Assembly (NCBI GenBank): GCA_037957365.1
Contig: JARHVA010000123.1
Span: 840,501-904,500, forward strand
Length of the DNA: 64,000 nt
Direction: 5' to 3'
Origin: Torreya grandis
Lineage: Eukaryota > Streptophyta > Pinopsida > Cupressales > Taxaceae
In this document: piece after piece, positions 48,873 through 60,649 of the stretch
How positions within the stretch are numbered: the first letter of the stretch is position 1
Layout of the letters: each line of letters begins with the position of its first letter
The notes under the pieces: generated by a model
The model's input: the letters and a program-made list of their open reading frames with translations, nothing else
Told to the model about the DNA's origin: nothing
The model's database searches: none
Made by a program: the position numbers and the translations under genes

Positions 48873-48979
48873 AACCATCTAATGAAATTTCTATTTGAAA
48901 TGAACATCCCTCATCCTCCTCTAGAAATATATGAAGCTATGTTGTTTGGATCCGAAGATAGTATCCTTCAATAATGCAA

Positions 48980-49420
48980 AGATATGTCCATATATGTTAA
49001 TGAAACAATAGACACTTCTCTTTCCCTTAAATTTCTCATCACTTCCATGATTCCTGATGAGGTTCTAATTCATGTGGATGATCCACCTCTATTCATTAGC
49101 ATCAAAATCAATGATATCAAAGTAAAGTGTACTTTAATTGATGAATTTTTATGTACTTTCATTGTCTCCTTCAATTTCATTAAGACACTTGGATATTTTG
49201 AATTTAATCTCAAGTCCACATGTAGCACATGTCAAGGATACAATAGAAGTAAACTATCTCCTTTAGGTTATGTATGTCTTCCCATTAGTTTCCCTCCTAT
49301 CAAATCCACATGAAAGTTATGATATTTCACTTTCCCCTCTATTATGAAATCTTTCTTGGTAGACCTTGGACTCATTAGATGAGATAAGTCACCTCATCTG
49401 TCTGCTAATGCATCAAATTC
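48980..49420 (+). pseudogene. Protease remnant of element D
   Basis: The 109-codon frame at 48984-49313 reads FISIKINDIKVKCTLIDE, where the IDGG/IDSG active site is expected and Gly has become Glu, then FNFIKTLGYFEFN and a GYVCLPISFPPIKST segment. This order (active-site strand, then an LPI.. strand) fits the aspartic protease of Tat-type elements. The text that should follow (a GRPWIH-like block) is seen only as FLVDLGLIR (49354-49380). Confidence 0.6.
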
Positions 49421-49429
49421 CACTATAAT

Positions 49430-51650
49430 TGTGCTATCTATAGGATTCAAGGAGACACAAACCCTTAGAATTTTGAATAATTCCAAGAATAAGGTGTCTT
49501 TAAAATTTTTACCCTTAAACCATTACCTTATATCCCATTTATGGAATATCAACTCTTCAATTATCCTTTCAATTCTATGCAAGGTTATAATGGTCAACCC
49601 AAACTCGTTGGGAACTTACCACCTAACCTCTTAGATTTTGATGATGATGAGCCAAATGAGATTAGCCTTAAGATCAAAATTTTCAATATACCCCCTCATA
49701 TCATCACATAAATTCCTTCCTCTTTTCAACCTCTATCCCATCAACCTTGTATCAATGATATACCTATGGTCTTCACCAAGACTAGACATTTTATTCATCA
49801 TGCAACTTTTACTGATAAGGTCATACCTACATGTACCATAGACTTTCATAAACTTGATTATGATGATGGTTATGCTTTATATGACCCATTTTTAGGTGGA
49901 ATTATATAATATATAAATTTCAAGATTATTTTATACCATAATTACTTATTTGAGTCTTTTCATTAATCTTTTATCATTCCTTCATCATGCATAATTATAG
50001 TCTTCTTCCTATTTTTCATAGGGTAGATATGGACCAATCACATGGTACACCTCCAATTTCCATATATACCCTTAGGAGAATGATCATGGATCATGCCATG
50101 ACCATTCCCTACTAATTTTATAGATACCAAGACCCTTTTAGTTTTCTTCCCCTAGAGATGCTATCTATTTCTCTTAAGCATTCTACGAGACTCACTTCAC
50201 CTTCAACTAAGCCTAGTCAAGTATCTAATTTCACTCTTCCTTCAGATGAGCCTATTATGATTTTTGTTTTATCCATGCCTTCCCTTGGAGATATCCTTAT
50301 TATTTTATCATATCTTGATCTCATGCCCACCTAATGGACTGATCAACCTTTTTGTGATATCCATAAAGTTTCTAGTCATTAGACCAAAGACTACTAGTTA
50401 AATAATCCATCCCCATCTTCTCCTTATTTTGTTAGTAGGCCTCCAAATTGTACTAAACCATATATGTTTCTTCCATGGGACAAATAACCATTATTAAACT
50501 CACAACTGGAAGCTTCAGTAGTATATTGACAAATTGCATACCTTAGCCCAAAGACTATGCCATACCTCTTCCCAAGTTATTACCTAAGTATATACCTAAA
50601 TATGGAGAGGTCTACTATCTTTGAAACCAATGCAATACCCATCATACTAATAATTTTAATATCTTCAAGTAAAACCTTTATGATCACACTCAGTTGACAC
50701 CTATGATATGCATTCATTATTCCACAAGTTGACCACATAAGAAGGATCCTCCTTCTTTACCAATGGCACCTCTTTTCCATCAATGAATCTTCCTTCTCCA
50801 CCAATGTATCCTCCTCCACCAACGTCTCCTCCTTCTCCACTAGTGGTGATTACTTCCCACCCCATATATACCATTCATATTTAGGAACCTATTCCTCTCC
50901 TTTATTATCTTAGATATGAGATCCCTCATGAGCATGATCCTTCAACTACACCTACATTTTCTATTGAAGAGACTTGGAAAGAAGTCTTTGCAAAGATATC
51001 CATGAGTTTTAATGAGACTCTCATTAATGTTAGGATCCATATTCATATAGATGTTTTAGATGTCATGGATAATATTTGTGGATAAATTTACCAATATTTA
51101 TGAACACAATATGGTGTTCCTTCACATTGTTCTTGATTTTGATTTTGGATTAGATTTGTGATCCATTTTTATATATCTAATACATTTGACTATGTGCCAA
51201 ATTTGGTTTCATCTATCTATTTTACATGAATATTTATGTTATGATTTATGTGTTTGATATGGTTTTATTTACTTTATTCTTTTTTGTATGGATTCTTATC
51301 ATTCTTTTCATATTTTTACACTTATGTTTATAAGTTCACTTCCTTTATGGATTCTTTTTATGTTACAATGATTGTTTGTTACCTTATCTCAATTAAATCT
51401 TGAATAATTATTATTGTGACTTGATTATAAAAACCTTGATCCTCTTAGTAATCTTACTCTAACATATGATTAGTTAAGAAATAAGACATCTAATTGTACT
51501 CTTATCTACCGATATACTTTGGATCTCACTTTATTTCTTTATTTTCCTTCACATACTAAGCATACATATAGTTGAAACTTAAGATTACATACTAGTTTAT
51601 TTGTAAGCCTAAGTGTTTAGTTAGTTATATCTTCATATACTTAACTTCCT
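49430..51650 (+). pseudogene. Degenerate coding-like text of element D without RT or integrase
   Basis: Fragments look coding-like in rotating frames (for example DEPNEISLKIKIFNIPP near 49655 and SKPSQVSNFTLPSDEPIMI near 50215, with Ser/Pro-rich text near 50760-50900). None shows RT (SPW/YxDD), RNase H or integrase signatures, although element C, of comparable age, still shows all of these clearly. D therefore probably lacked them when it inserted. Confidence 0.55.
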
Positions 51651-51659
51651 TTCACCAAA

Positions 51660-53330
51660 TTCTAAATCTCATTCATGTGTATCACTTCTAGCATTCATGT
51701 TTGTTAATCCAAATCTATATGGATGAGGAATCATAAAATCCAAATAATTTAACCAAAAGGTAATGATACAAAAGGATACATACAAATTCAAATGTCAATT
51801 CACATTAAAAGATGTGATTCATAACACATCTCCTATTTATTATCGAAGCTCAAAATCCATAGTTTTCCTCATGATAGAGTCAAACTATAAATAAAAATAT
51901 TTTAGTCCTACCTACTCTCTCACACAACTACCCGATCTTCACAGTAGACTGACGTCTCTGTAATAGGTCCAGAGCATGGGGAACATATTTTAGGAAGGTA
52001 GGCCCATTTTAATTATCTTATTCATATAACTAGCATGATTTGACCTTAGTATCACACTTATTTTCCTATACAACTTTGTGCTTATTATGAATAGGGATTC
52101 TTAGTATTTTGATGGCCACTAGACTCTTAGTGTCTTTTCTTTGTACCTAGTATACCTCATGTTTCCTAAGGTTTTCTCATAGATGACCATGTCATGATTT
52201 TTGCATTCCCTCTTTCATTACAACATTTATAATATTTCTCTTTGAGAAATATTTTTTTCTTAGGTTATCATTACCCCTAAGGTTTCTCTTTGTGAGTTGT
52301 AATCTAAGACCATGAATAAGACTAGGCTCTCCTCACAAATTACCATAATAAAATGTTTAATTTTAACATTCACCTCATTAGTCTCCCCCTTGTGAGTTTT
52401 AGTGTAGGATCATGGATAGGACTAGACCCTCCTTATAAATTACCACGTTAAAAAAATCTTTTAAATCATTACCATAGTTGTTTCTACCTCCTTAGAGTTC
52501 CCTTTTAGAGTTATAGTGTAAGACCATAGATAGGACCAAGCCCTCCTCACAAAATATTCTAATACCCAAGTCACATTAAAATTACATGTGTCAAATTTGA
52601 GATAAGTTGTTTTTCATTATGAGTTACACATTATTGACATACTTCCCATCTTGACTTAGTATCTTTTATGCTTACTTCATAAATCCTGCACGTTTATCTT
52701 TTTATTTTCCAATTACATGTATGTATACAACCATTTGATTAAATTTTTCATACTTTCCATCTTGAATTAGTGTGATTAATTTAATTTAATTTTACATTTT
52801 GTCTTTACTTTTATACTTCCCAACTTGATTTAGTATGATTAATTGACTTAATTTTTTTGTTTGTATACCATTGGTTTTTAATGTGCCTTCCATTTTATTA
52901 CAATATTTTAATACTTCCTAATGTGATATAGTGTGATTTTAATTTTTTTAAATTGGTTCAAATCATTCACATGGTTTAAAAAAATTTGTTCCCTTTTTAC
53001 CATCTTTTAGTTTATTATATTTATTCATATTTTGTTATAAAATTTGTTTTGATTATTTGTACTTTTCCTAATCATTTTTGGATTTTTATTTTTAACCATG
53101 CATGTGTATCACATAATGGTAGAAAAGAAAACACATATCAAATATTTCCCATAGCATATACAACAAAATCTAAATACATGTGATAAAAATGAAATGTGTC
53201 CATGCATCCACATCCAAATACAAGTATAACTCATGAAATCAATGAAAATGTCAACATCAATATATATCATGTGTTTTATACAATACAAAATCTAAAGCTA
53301 TAAAATTATGCTCCATTGTGTTTATATTTT
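51660..53330. other. Noncoding region of element D, shared with D'
   Basis: Matches 24300-25860 of D' in order, for example CAGTAGACTGACGTCTCT and GCATGGGGAACATATTTTAG near 51945-51995. Around 52280-52560 a block with CTTTGTGAGTT..TAG and GACTAGGCTCTCCTCACAA recurs three times at a spacing of about 110 bp (near 52290, 52390 and 52500), giving a short tandem repeat. Confidence 0.6.
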
Positions 53331-53339
53331 GGACTAGCC

Positions 53340-55300
53340 ACACTACCCATGAACACTTTTGATTGGCACCTCTGAATGGTGTGCTATAAATAGGTAGTCT
53401 AGGATCTCAAACCAGTAACTTATTCATATAGATTAGAAAAGTGGGATTGTACCTATTTGATCTAGATGATTATCACCCTATGTGCAACTCACTCTTGTGT
53501 TAAGGCCTAACAAGCCTACACCTATCCAAATCCCACCCCTACCAATGGATTTAATCTATCACCTCACTCCTATAGCTATCTCATAGCCTCTCCCACCCAT
53601 ATAAACTAGCCTGCTCGAGTTGGGGTAGATGGAACCATAATATCATCCAATGTGGTAGTGTCTTATGGTGACAACACCCTGTTTAAAATGTCATGATGTG
53701 TAGCCATAACTAGGGATCCTCATCTGACCTCCTATTTAGTAAGATATATAAAAGCCCCAAAAAAATAGGCATCATATATATATATATATCATAATCAACA
53801 ATATAACTAGTGTTCTATATCAAAAACTTAAACCAAATTAAAACATTTCTCACAACTGATGATATCACTGACCATGGTCACACTGTTTACTTGCCTACCA
53901 AACACCTCCTTAATTGGTTTCCTCCACACCAATAAAAATATATGAGTCACCACCTAAATTTGTCATGGTCCTCTCCTCAGTGGTATCTCTATGGTCCAAC
54001 TATCTCCTAGAACTATTGCTAGATCCCCCTGTATGATAGCTAGCACCTACGTATCCTTGTATGGATGGTGTTTCCATATTAAATGAGCTCATGGTGGTCA
54101 TTAACACCTATACTATGGTTTCTCTTATGCTCCCTCCTACCATAGATCTACATCCATAACATCATATTATCCCATACCCACTACCTCCTTATGTCATGCT
54201 TGACCAACCCATGGTCTAGCCCACCGAGCCCTGATCACCAGTATCTCCATAGGTACTCTTAGACCTCATCTCCCTCTTATCTCTCTAACATGTCATGCCA
54301 AATAAGTAGGTAATATTATAGGAGCCACTAGATGGGGATGTTGGATCTCTCTAGGTACATGATCCATTGGATGTGGTTCCATCCATGAAGTGGTGGTTTA
54401 TGATCCACACACATGCCAAACCTGTAATAATGGTAGACCAATTTGGCCATATGGAAGCTATGTAAATGATGAATGTAACACTATTTGAACTCATATGATA
54501 GTCTATAATTATATAAAATGGGTTAAAAATTGCACTAGATGGTCTTACCTCCATTAAATGAACTGAGGTAACCTATCATTGACTGGATAGGGAAACTCAG
54601 CTAGTTGATACATAAGGAACCTATCATATATCTATACGCTTAAAAGTATAACATGTTCTGTTATATTTTGTCATCGAGATAACATCCCATACATATCATG
54701 CATGATATTAGCCTAGATGATAGAACCAAAATCATATCGTGTTCTTTGATATAATATCGACTGCCATAAGGTTATCACATATATCTGTATCTTGTCCTCC
54801 AACTTATGACACAACACTCTTATTATCACAAGTCCTACCACATCCTTCCATATGTACATAATATACATAAGATAAAAATCAAATAATCTCATGAAAAACC
54901 CAATATATATTTTATTTGACCTTGTATCCCACTAAGCTAAGGCTCATCTCTCATCTTCTAACTCTGGTGTAATAGTAATCACTAATGTCCTGCCTATCAG
55001 AAGATCAAACAACACATGGACATCCTCCAAAGTAATAGACACCTCTATGGTGTCCCCATCCACTTCCCATTAGAAAGTGTTGTTCAACCATTCCCATTCT
55101 CCTAGAAACATAATAACATAATCAACACTTAGAGGGATCTATCTCATCTCCATGATGTCATCGAAGCCCAAGGTGACCAGTCGAGCCCTATCCACATATA
55201 CTAACCACTCTAATATATATGGTAGTTATGATTCATCCACTAGTTGATAAAATCTCTACCATTTCTACAAAATATCAAACAATAGAGGATGTATCAGATA
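53340..55300 (-). pseudogene. Antisense plant mobile domain (PMD) gene of element D
   Basis: On the minus strand, from about 55230: YILEWLVYVDRARLVTLGF, then VDYVIMFLGEWEWLNNTF, a stop, WEVDGDTIEVSITLEDVHVL and FDLLIGRTLVITITPE. This is the signature order of the plant mobile domain: the LGF block, the (A/F)L.E.W...TF block, the TLEDV block and the GLPI-like block. Beyond about 54900 the frame shifts, and the 67-codon frame at 54554-54351 covers a later part (FIIYIASIWPNW, ACVWIINHHFMDG). A Gly/Ser/Met/Thr-rich tail follows to 53340. It is placed antisense between pol remnants and the 3' LTR, as in D'. At least three stops make it a pseudogene. Function in the element is unknown; silencing interference is a guess. 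Confidence 0.7.
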
Positions 55301-55309
55301 TTGATGTCA

Positions 55310-56571
55310 TAATAATTAAAATATATTCTGAAATATTATTTAAAAATTACAAATTAACTACTTAATCATCTTATTTGAACTAGTTTTCTAGTTCTTCCAT
55401 TTTTATACTATATCAATGTATTTGATATTAAAATTACCCTATTATAGTTTTCCTAAATTTTATTGACCCATTGGTACATAGCCATCTATTATATTTCAAA
55501 CTTTATCAACCTATTTGATATTAAATCATCCCTTTTCTAGATTTTGCATACTGCATCATCCTTCTGGTATGTAATCACCCCCATTTAAAAAATTATATCA
55601 ACCAAATATTACCAATGCATTGGTCAAAGGGTACTATTTCATCCATCTTCCTATTTAAAACTATGTCATACCGTACCTACACAGTTGGCCACCTTTATCA
55701 ATACTATGTCATCCCACTACTATGCAATCAACTCTAATTTTTCTCTCACCTTACAAACTGAGTCAATATGGTCGACTCTCTCTTTATCTATGGTGAATTT
55801 TTAACCATTTACCACAAATAACTTAGGCATTTATTGGTTTTATCTTTTCTTATCTAGTACCCTGTTCTACAAAAAATTTACCTCAAAATTTCCTAGGGTC
55901 AGTTTTGGTTACTAGATTTTGCCTACCATTCAATTTTCTATATTTAGATTAATTTCAAATAAAATTGTTCAAAATTTTTAAATTCATACTTTCTTACTTG
56001 TGTTAAACTCACTATAGCTACTATGAGTCCTCTATGTCATATCTTTCATCTCCTCATCATGTTCACTCTCTAGGCTCACACAAGGTCTCTTAGATCAATG
56101 TTTTCTTATAATAGTAAAAATAACAAATAAATTGTTTTTCACCCTATTTATATTTATCAATAAAAATTATTTACCTTTCAAATATTTAAAAATAGATTCC
56201 ATTTTTTAACCATATGTTTATTTCTACTAGCTCTTTTTCTAAACTTAAAGATGTTTTGGAATCCTAACATTGTATAGAATATTTTCACATATTACATGTA
56301 TATTTTGCAAAAACTTTGATTTTTCATTCTTTTTCACTAATTTATATAGGTTATCCTAATGTATATACATTTGACACCTTTACATTTATTTCAATTCATT
56401 TATTATCTAAAAAATTAAGGTAAATAAAGGTATATTTATTTCAATTATGTCCTTTCATTTATCTTATTTGTTTCTTACTACAATTTATTTAGCTTCTACG
56501 TTGTGTGTTTCTATGTTATTTTTTTGTAGTACCATCCCATGTTTCACCTATGAGACATGTGATGATATTAT
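55310..56571. other. Noncoding region of D between PMD gene and PPT
   Basis: AT-rich, aligned with 27760-29010 of D'. It would contain the promoter of the antisense PMD gene. No clear TATA box stands out from the AT-rich background. Confidence 0.5.
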
Positions 56572-56580
56572 AGTGGGGAA
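56572..56580 (+). promoter_or_regulatory. Polypurine tract of element D
   Basis: AGTGGGGAA ends two bases before the TGTATATGCA start of the 3' LTR. Confidence 0.75.
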
Positions 56581-56582
56581 TA

Positions 56583-57777
56583 TGTATATGCATATGCTTT
56601 TAAAACTTTTATCGATTACTGATACTTTCTCTTTTATAGGAACCCATCAAATCTCAACCTCTTTGAGTGCACACTTTAAAAGGTACATCGAGAAAGGGGT
56701 GGGCATATCATTGGTGCTTTACAATATTTTTTGTCCCATATACTACCAATTTTTATCTATACAACCATCCCCTATACACTTACCTAATATTTAAAATCTC
56801 TACTACACACTCTTCCAAGTAATTCACTTCCTTCCTTTGCCCTTGACTAATCCTAACACCTTTCTTAACACTTACCATACACTATCATCTTAGGAACAAT
56901 TTGAATTCATATTGATATTTGCACATTATAGGTCTAGGTTGGTATTGGCCAACCTTTATTGGGACCTAACTTATTTTTATTAACTAACAATAGAGAGTCA
57001 AATTGGGCAAACCCTGTCAGCTAAACTTTTGGGAGAGTTTAGGATTAGATCCATCTATATATACACATCTATTTCCATCATTTATTAGGAAGAGAAGAAG
57101 AAATTTTTTATTTTTGTATCTTACTATACACCATTTTACTTGAGGATAATTTCTTAGGATTTCAATAATTTATTTGGAGAGACAAATATTGTCTTGTGGA
57201 TAAGTCTTTTGGATGCATAAAGAAGTTGTGTAGCCTAGAGTTGACTTATCCTTATCATCCTTACATACCACAACAACCTCTTGGAAAACACCTTGGTCAA
57301 GGGAGAGATTGAGGCTCAGTGGGTTTGTATTCAAAGGTAAGTATTCTAAAATTTGTTCCTCTTTTGTTAAAATAGATAGTTTAGCATTTGTACTTGTTTC
57401 CCATGCACTAGGATTTCTTATATATTAAATTGAGTATAGATCTTCTATTCATGTTTACTTTTTATGTTTATTACCCCATCTTTGTGCCAAAATATTTGGT
57501 GAGTATTATATTAGATTTTAATTTATCTTTAATTTACTTTTTAAATATGAAAATATAGGACCTAATAAGGGTTATTGCATGGTTTTGCTTGACTAGAGCC
57601 TTTGTAACCCTCTCTAGTGATTTTATTTTGGTAAGAGGTCCCTTGATTAGGTCTAGTAGATCCATCTTGGTCATGACCCTAAATATATAATGTATAAAAG
57701 AATGGAAGTGTAAGCAATATTTATATTCTCCAAGCTAGGATTGATTAATAGGTTAGCTACATTTTCCTTTATATACA
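56583..57777 (+). repeat. 3' LTR of element D
   Basis: 1195 bp, starting TGTATATGCA and ending CCTTTATATACA. It matches the 5' LTR throughout, with transition-rich differences. Its telomere-like motif has decayed (GAGTTTAGGATTAGATCC), while the TATA stretch and donor-like GGTAAGTATT remain. Confidence 0.9.
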
Positions 57778-58231
57778 GACACCACTTTTGGATAGTTTAA
57801 GATCCACATTGGTGATATATTGCATCCTGTACCTTAATATAAATTACTTATGCAATTAAATTATCCATATTGGAGTCTATGTGATATTTCCTTGATCCTT
57901 AAAATTTATAGTGTGTTTTTTAAAAACCTGTAGAGTGGCTCTATCTAGTCTTGGTGAATCACCATTTTATATTTCAGCATTCCTACTTCCTTTTCACCCT
58001 TAAAATATTTTACACTTAGGATTCTTGTTTATTTCCTTTCATCTCTTTTAGGCCTACATGTAAATGATAAATTATTTGCATTTAGATTCGAAGGAAGATG
58101 ACCTTATATAGAGTTCCAACCCAAAGAGTGCAAGGGTCTTACAACCTTAGGGATGTTCCCATTTTTACACTAAAATAATTCTTCCAATTTTCCAGGTGCA
58201 CGATTCAAGTGATAAAGGTTATCTCCTTCCA
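57778..58231 (+). repeat. 3' LTR of element C, segment 2
   Basis: GACACCACTTTTGG continues the C LTR where 43244 left off (compare ACACCACATGTGG at 30865). Matches run through CTCTATCTAGTCTTGGTGAA (also in segment 2 of the 5' LTR), to an end near CTCCTTCCA. Confidence 0.8.
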
Positions 58232-59235
58232 TATTTAATACTCAAAATAATTAGGATCTATATTTTCCTATTATGTCAACATGATTTAATATATTACTAA
58301 CTAGTATCCATCCCATCCAAACCACATTGATTATATCAATGTAGTTTTAAACATTCTGGAACACACTTCACAACTAGGTCCTACTAGCCAACATAGTTTG
58401 AGGTTAGCAAGCATGTTTTGAACTAAATTGACTTGGTCAATAACATCATATAAATATATGATAAGTATTAGGGTCACTCACCATTATAAATACACGTTGC
58501 CATTTCAATCTAATAGAGGTGAATATTAATTTTCAATTGCTATTGTTCTCACTTCTACCCTAGGTCTACGCTTAGAGTTGGAGGAATAACATTGTCTTGT
58601 GAAATATTGGATACAAAATAAGTAATTTTAACATAGAGATTGATTCAACCATTGAAATCCTTAAATTGACAATAATATATTGAAAAAAACCATTGGAAAA
58701 GTGGGAGATTGAGGCTTGATAGGTCTTGTTCAAGGTATGTATATTCTAACTCTAGATATTTCCTTTTTATAGATAGAAGTTACATAATTTCTTAGTTAAT
58801 GAATGTATGTTTCCTTGTGTAAATTATCTATAAACTTAAACTTATTATGGATACAATAGTATTCAAAATTTACTTATCTATATTAGGTATCCTAAGCCCG
58901 CATTTGCCTACCTTGGATCATTACCAATTTTATTATGTTTCAAAGTCTTTCCATTACATTTAATCATTACAATATTTTATTTTTTTCTAAATAGAGATCT
59001 AGTTAGGGCTATTCCATTGTGTTGATTCCCTAGAGGCTTTGGAACCCTTTTCTTGACATCATGTTTTAGGTTATCCCTTTGTTAGGTTTATTATATTCAT
59101 TGGTCATATATAAATTACATTAATTATCAATGGGATCTATTTGATTCCTCTTCTCCGAGTCTAGATCTTTAGATCAGATAGTTTCAAGCCCATCCTAGCT
59201 CATTTTATACATCTTGTGTTTCTCTTCCATAGAAT
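58232..59235 (+). repeat. 3' LTR of D', second segment
   Basis: Continues the D' LTR interrupted at 29241. It shows the decayed promoter text (TATTAGGGTCA..., ATTATAAATACACG at 58484), the GGGAGATTGAGGCTTGATAG block, the donor-like CAAGGTATGT (58731), CTAGTTAGGGCTATT and CTAGAGGCTTTGGAACC (59030). The end is uncertain, near 59235. Together with 29022-29241 this gives about 1.2 kb, the size of the other family LTRs. Confidence 0.75.
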
Positions 59236-59239
59236 TGTC

Positions 59240-60640
59240 ATTCCAACATTTAAGCCATATCTAATGCTTATATAAAGGTTGTAAATAGATTCATGTTCAT
59301 TAATGCTCGTTAGTATCAGACAAGTCTATAAATGAACCAATTGAGCCTTTATTATTCATTCAATGGTTTGTTTTAAATATTTAGTCATACTCTTTCACAT
59401 TCTCCTTCAATTTTTGCATAATTATATAATATTAATAAATTTATTTTTTTGTACATATGGAAATTATAATTCAACCTTAAATGCTTCCTATACTTCACTC
59501 TATGTATTATTGTGGTTGGATTTGGCCTTCATGTATCATTTCAAAGCATCATCCCCTACCCACAAAGTTCAACAAAATTAGTTTCTCATATATGATATCA
59601 TGGATTCTACAGTATGAGTCCAAAATGAACAAATTATATTTGACATGTTTGGTGTCATTTAAAAATAGTGGTAACTTCATTCAATTTTTTCCAATTTTAG
59701 AATTCATTGATTTTATACATTTATGACTACAACTTGTACTGCTTAAACTTCTCCCATAATAATTATTTCTCTTTCCATTTGTAGACTTTGTTTGTATGTT
59801 TTTGTTGTGTTACTAAGGGTCTACTCCTCCATTTGTCTTTCTTTAATTTCCCTTGGATGTACTTTATTCTCAATTATTCTTATTTATTTATGATAAACTC
59901 CATTTTATTCTCAATTTATTCACAAAATTCCTTAGAACTTTAAACATTATTTTCTCATGCAAACACTTCTTTGTTTGTGAAACAAGTTATCTCTTCTAAT
60001 GTGATGTAACATTAGGGATGGAATTTGGTATAATGGGTTGATTTCCTCATATGATATCTTAAATTTAGGGTATTAAAATAAGGCATTGTTTCATATCTCT
60101 TATGTCTTAACTTCATATTCTACATCTATATATCCTTCTTCTCATAGTGAATTAATTTCACTAATTAATCTTGATTATATTTTATTAATTCCTTCATCAT
60201 TTTTTTCCTCCTACCTCATTTAAATTATCCTTAATGTTAATATCTCTATCCTATACCATTAAATTATCACTTTCCTCATCTACTACTAAATATATTTGTT
60301 ACAATTGTTCAAACCCCCATTCTATGATCTCTTCTTTATTGACATTTTTTGGATACCATTCTTATACCATAATTAAATTTTTGACTATTGTGTTTTTTCA
60401 ACACACACACACACCAAAAAAAAAAAAAAAAACTATATTATCCCCTACTTATTCTTCTCTACAAATTTATTGAGTAGTTCATATATCCACATATTAACTT
60501 AATTTTATTCCTCATCCACTATGGGTGTTAATTATCTAAACCATCTGTATGCTTGTAAATTTGATCAATGAATTTAATATACTAAAAATAGTAAATTAAC
60601 TCAAAAATTACAAAAACATAAAAAGGGAGAGAATATAGAA
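59240..60640. other. AT-rich stretch with short simple repeats, no gene recognised
   Basis: Only short unrelated frames are present. A (CA)n run followed by about 17 A (60401-60432) could be a retroposon tail, but nothing recognisable precedes it. Confidence 0.45.
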
Positions 60641-60649
60641 GAAATAAGA

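Larger units (their letters stand above)
43245..57777 (+). mobile_element. Element D: large non-autonomous Tat-like element (14.5 kb) with PMD cargo
   Basis: LTRs of 1191 bp (43245-44435) and 1195 bp (56583-57777) enclose 12.1 kb: a 1.85 kb repeat-rich leader, gag, a Pro-rich spacer, a decayed protease, about 2 kb of degenerate text without RT, RNase H or integrase signatures, a noncoding region, an antisense plant-mobile-domain gene, and a PPT. It split the C 3' LTR. Flanks AAAAT and GACAC are both explained by AACAC, which stands at the matching site of the C 5' LTR. In a 66-bp LTR sample (start of the second block) I count 13 differences, 11 of them transitions, so it is old. Confidence 0.9.
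29242..58231 (+). mobile_element. Element C: Tat-like Ty3/gypsy retrotransposon with full gag-pol, three insertions
   Basis: Without its insertions C is about 10.9 kb: 5' LTR 29242-31001 plus 33568-33871, gag from about 34230, pol to about 41250, and 3' LTR 41565-43244 plus 57778-58231 (LTRs about 2.06 and 2.13 kb). It sits in the 3' LTR of D'. Flanking GCTAT (29237-29241) and TATTT (58232-58236) are a weak, decayed target-site duplication. It contains element F, a coiled-coil insertion, element D and a perfect palindrome. Pol order is protease, RNase H-like, RT, RNase H, integrase. Integrase text (NSSFMLFYGREATFLISLE) and the second RNase H place it in the Tat group by resemblance. Every domain has stops. 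Confidence 0.85.

Noticed and set aside
60401..60432. A-rich tail after (CA)n as the end of a retroposon
   Set aside because: No recognisable SINE, LINE or gene body precedes it and no target duplication was found.
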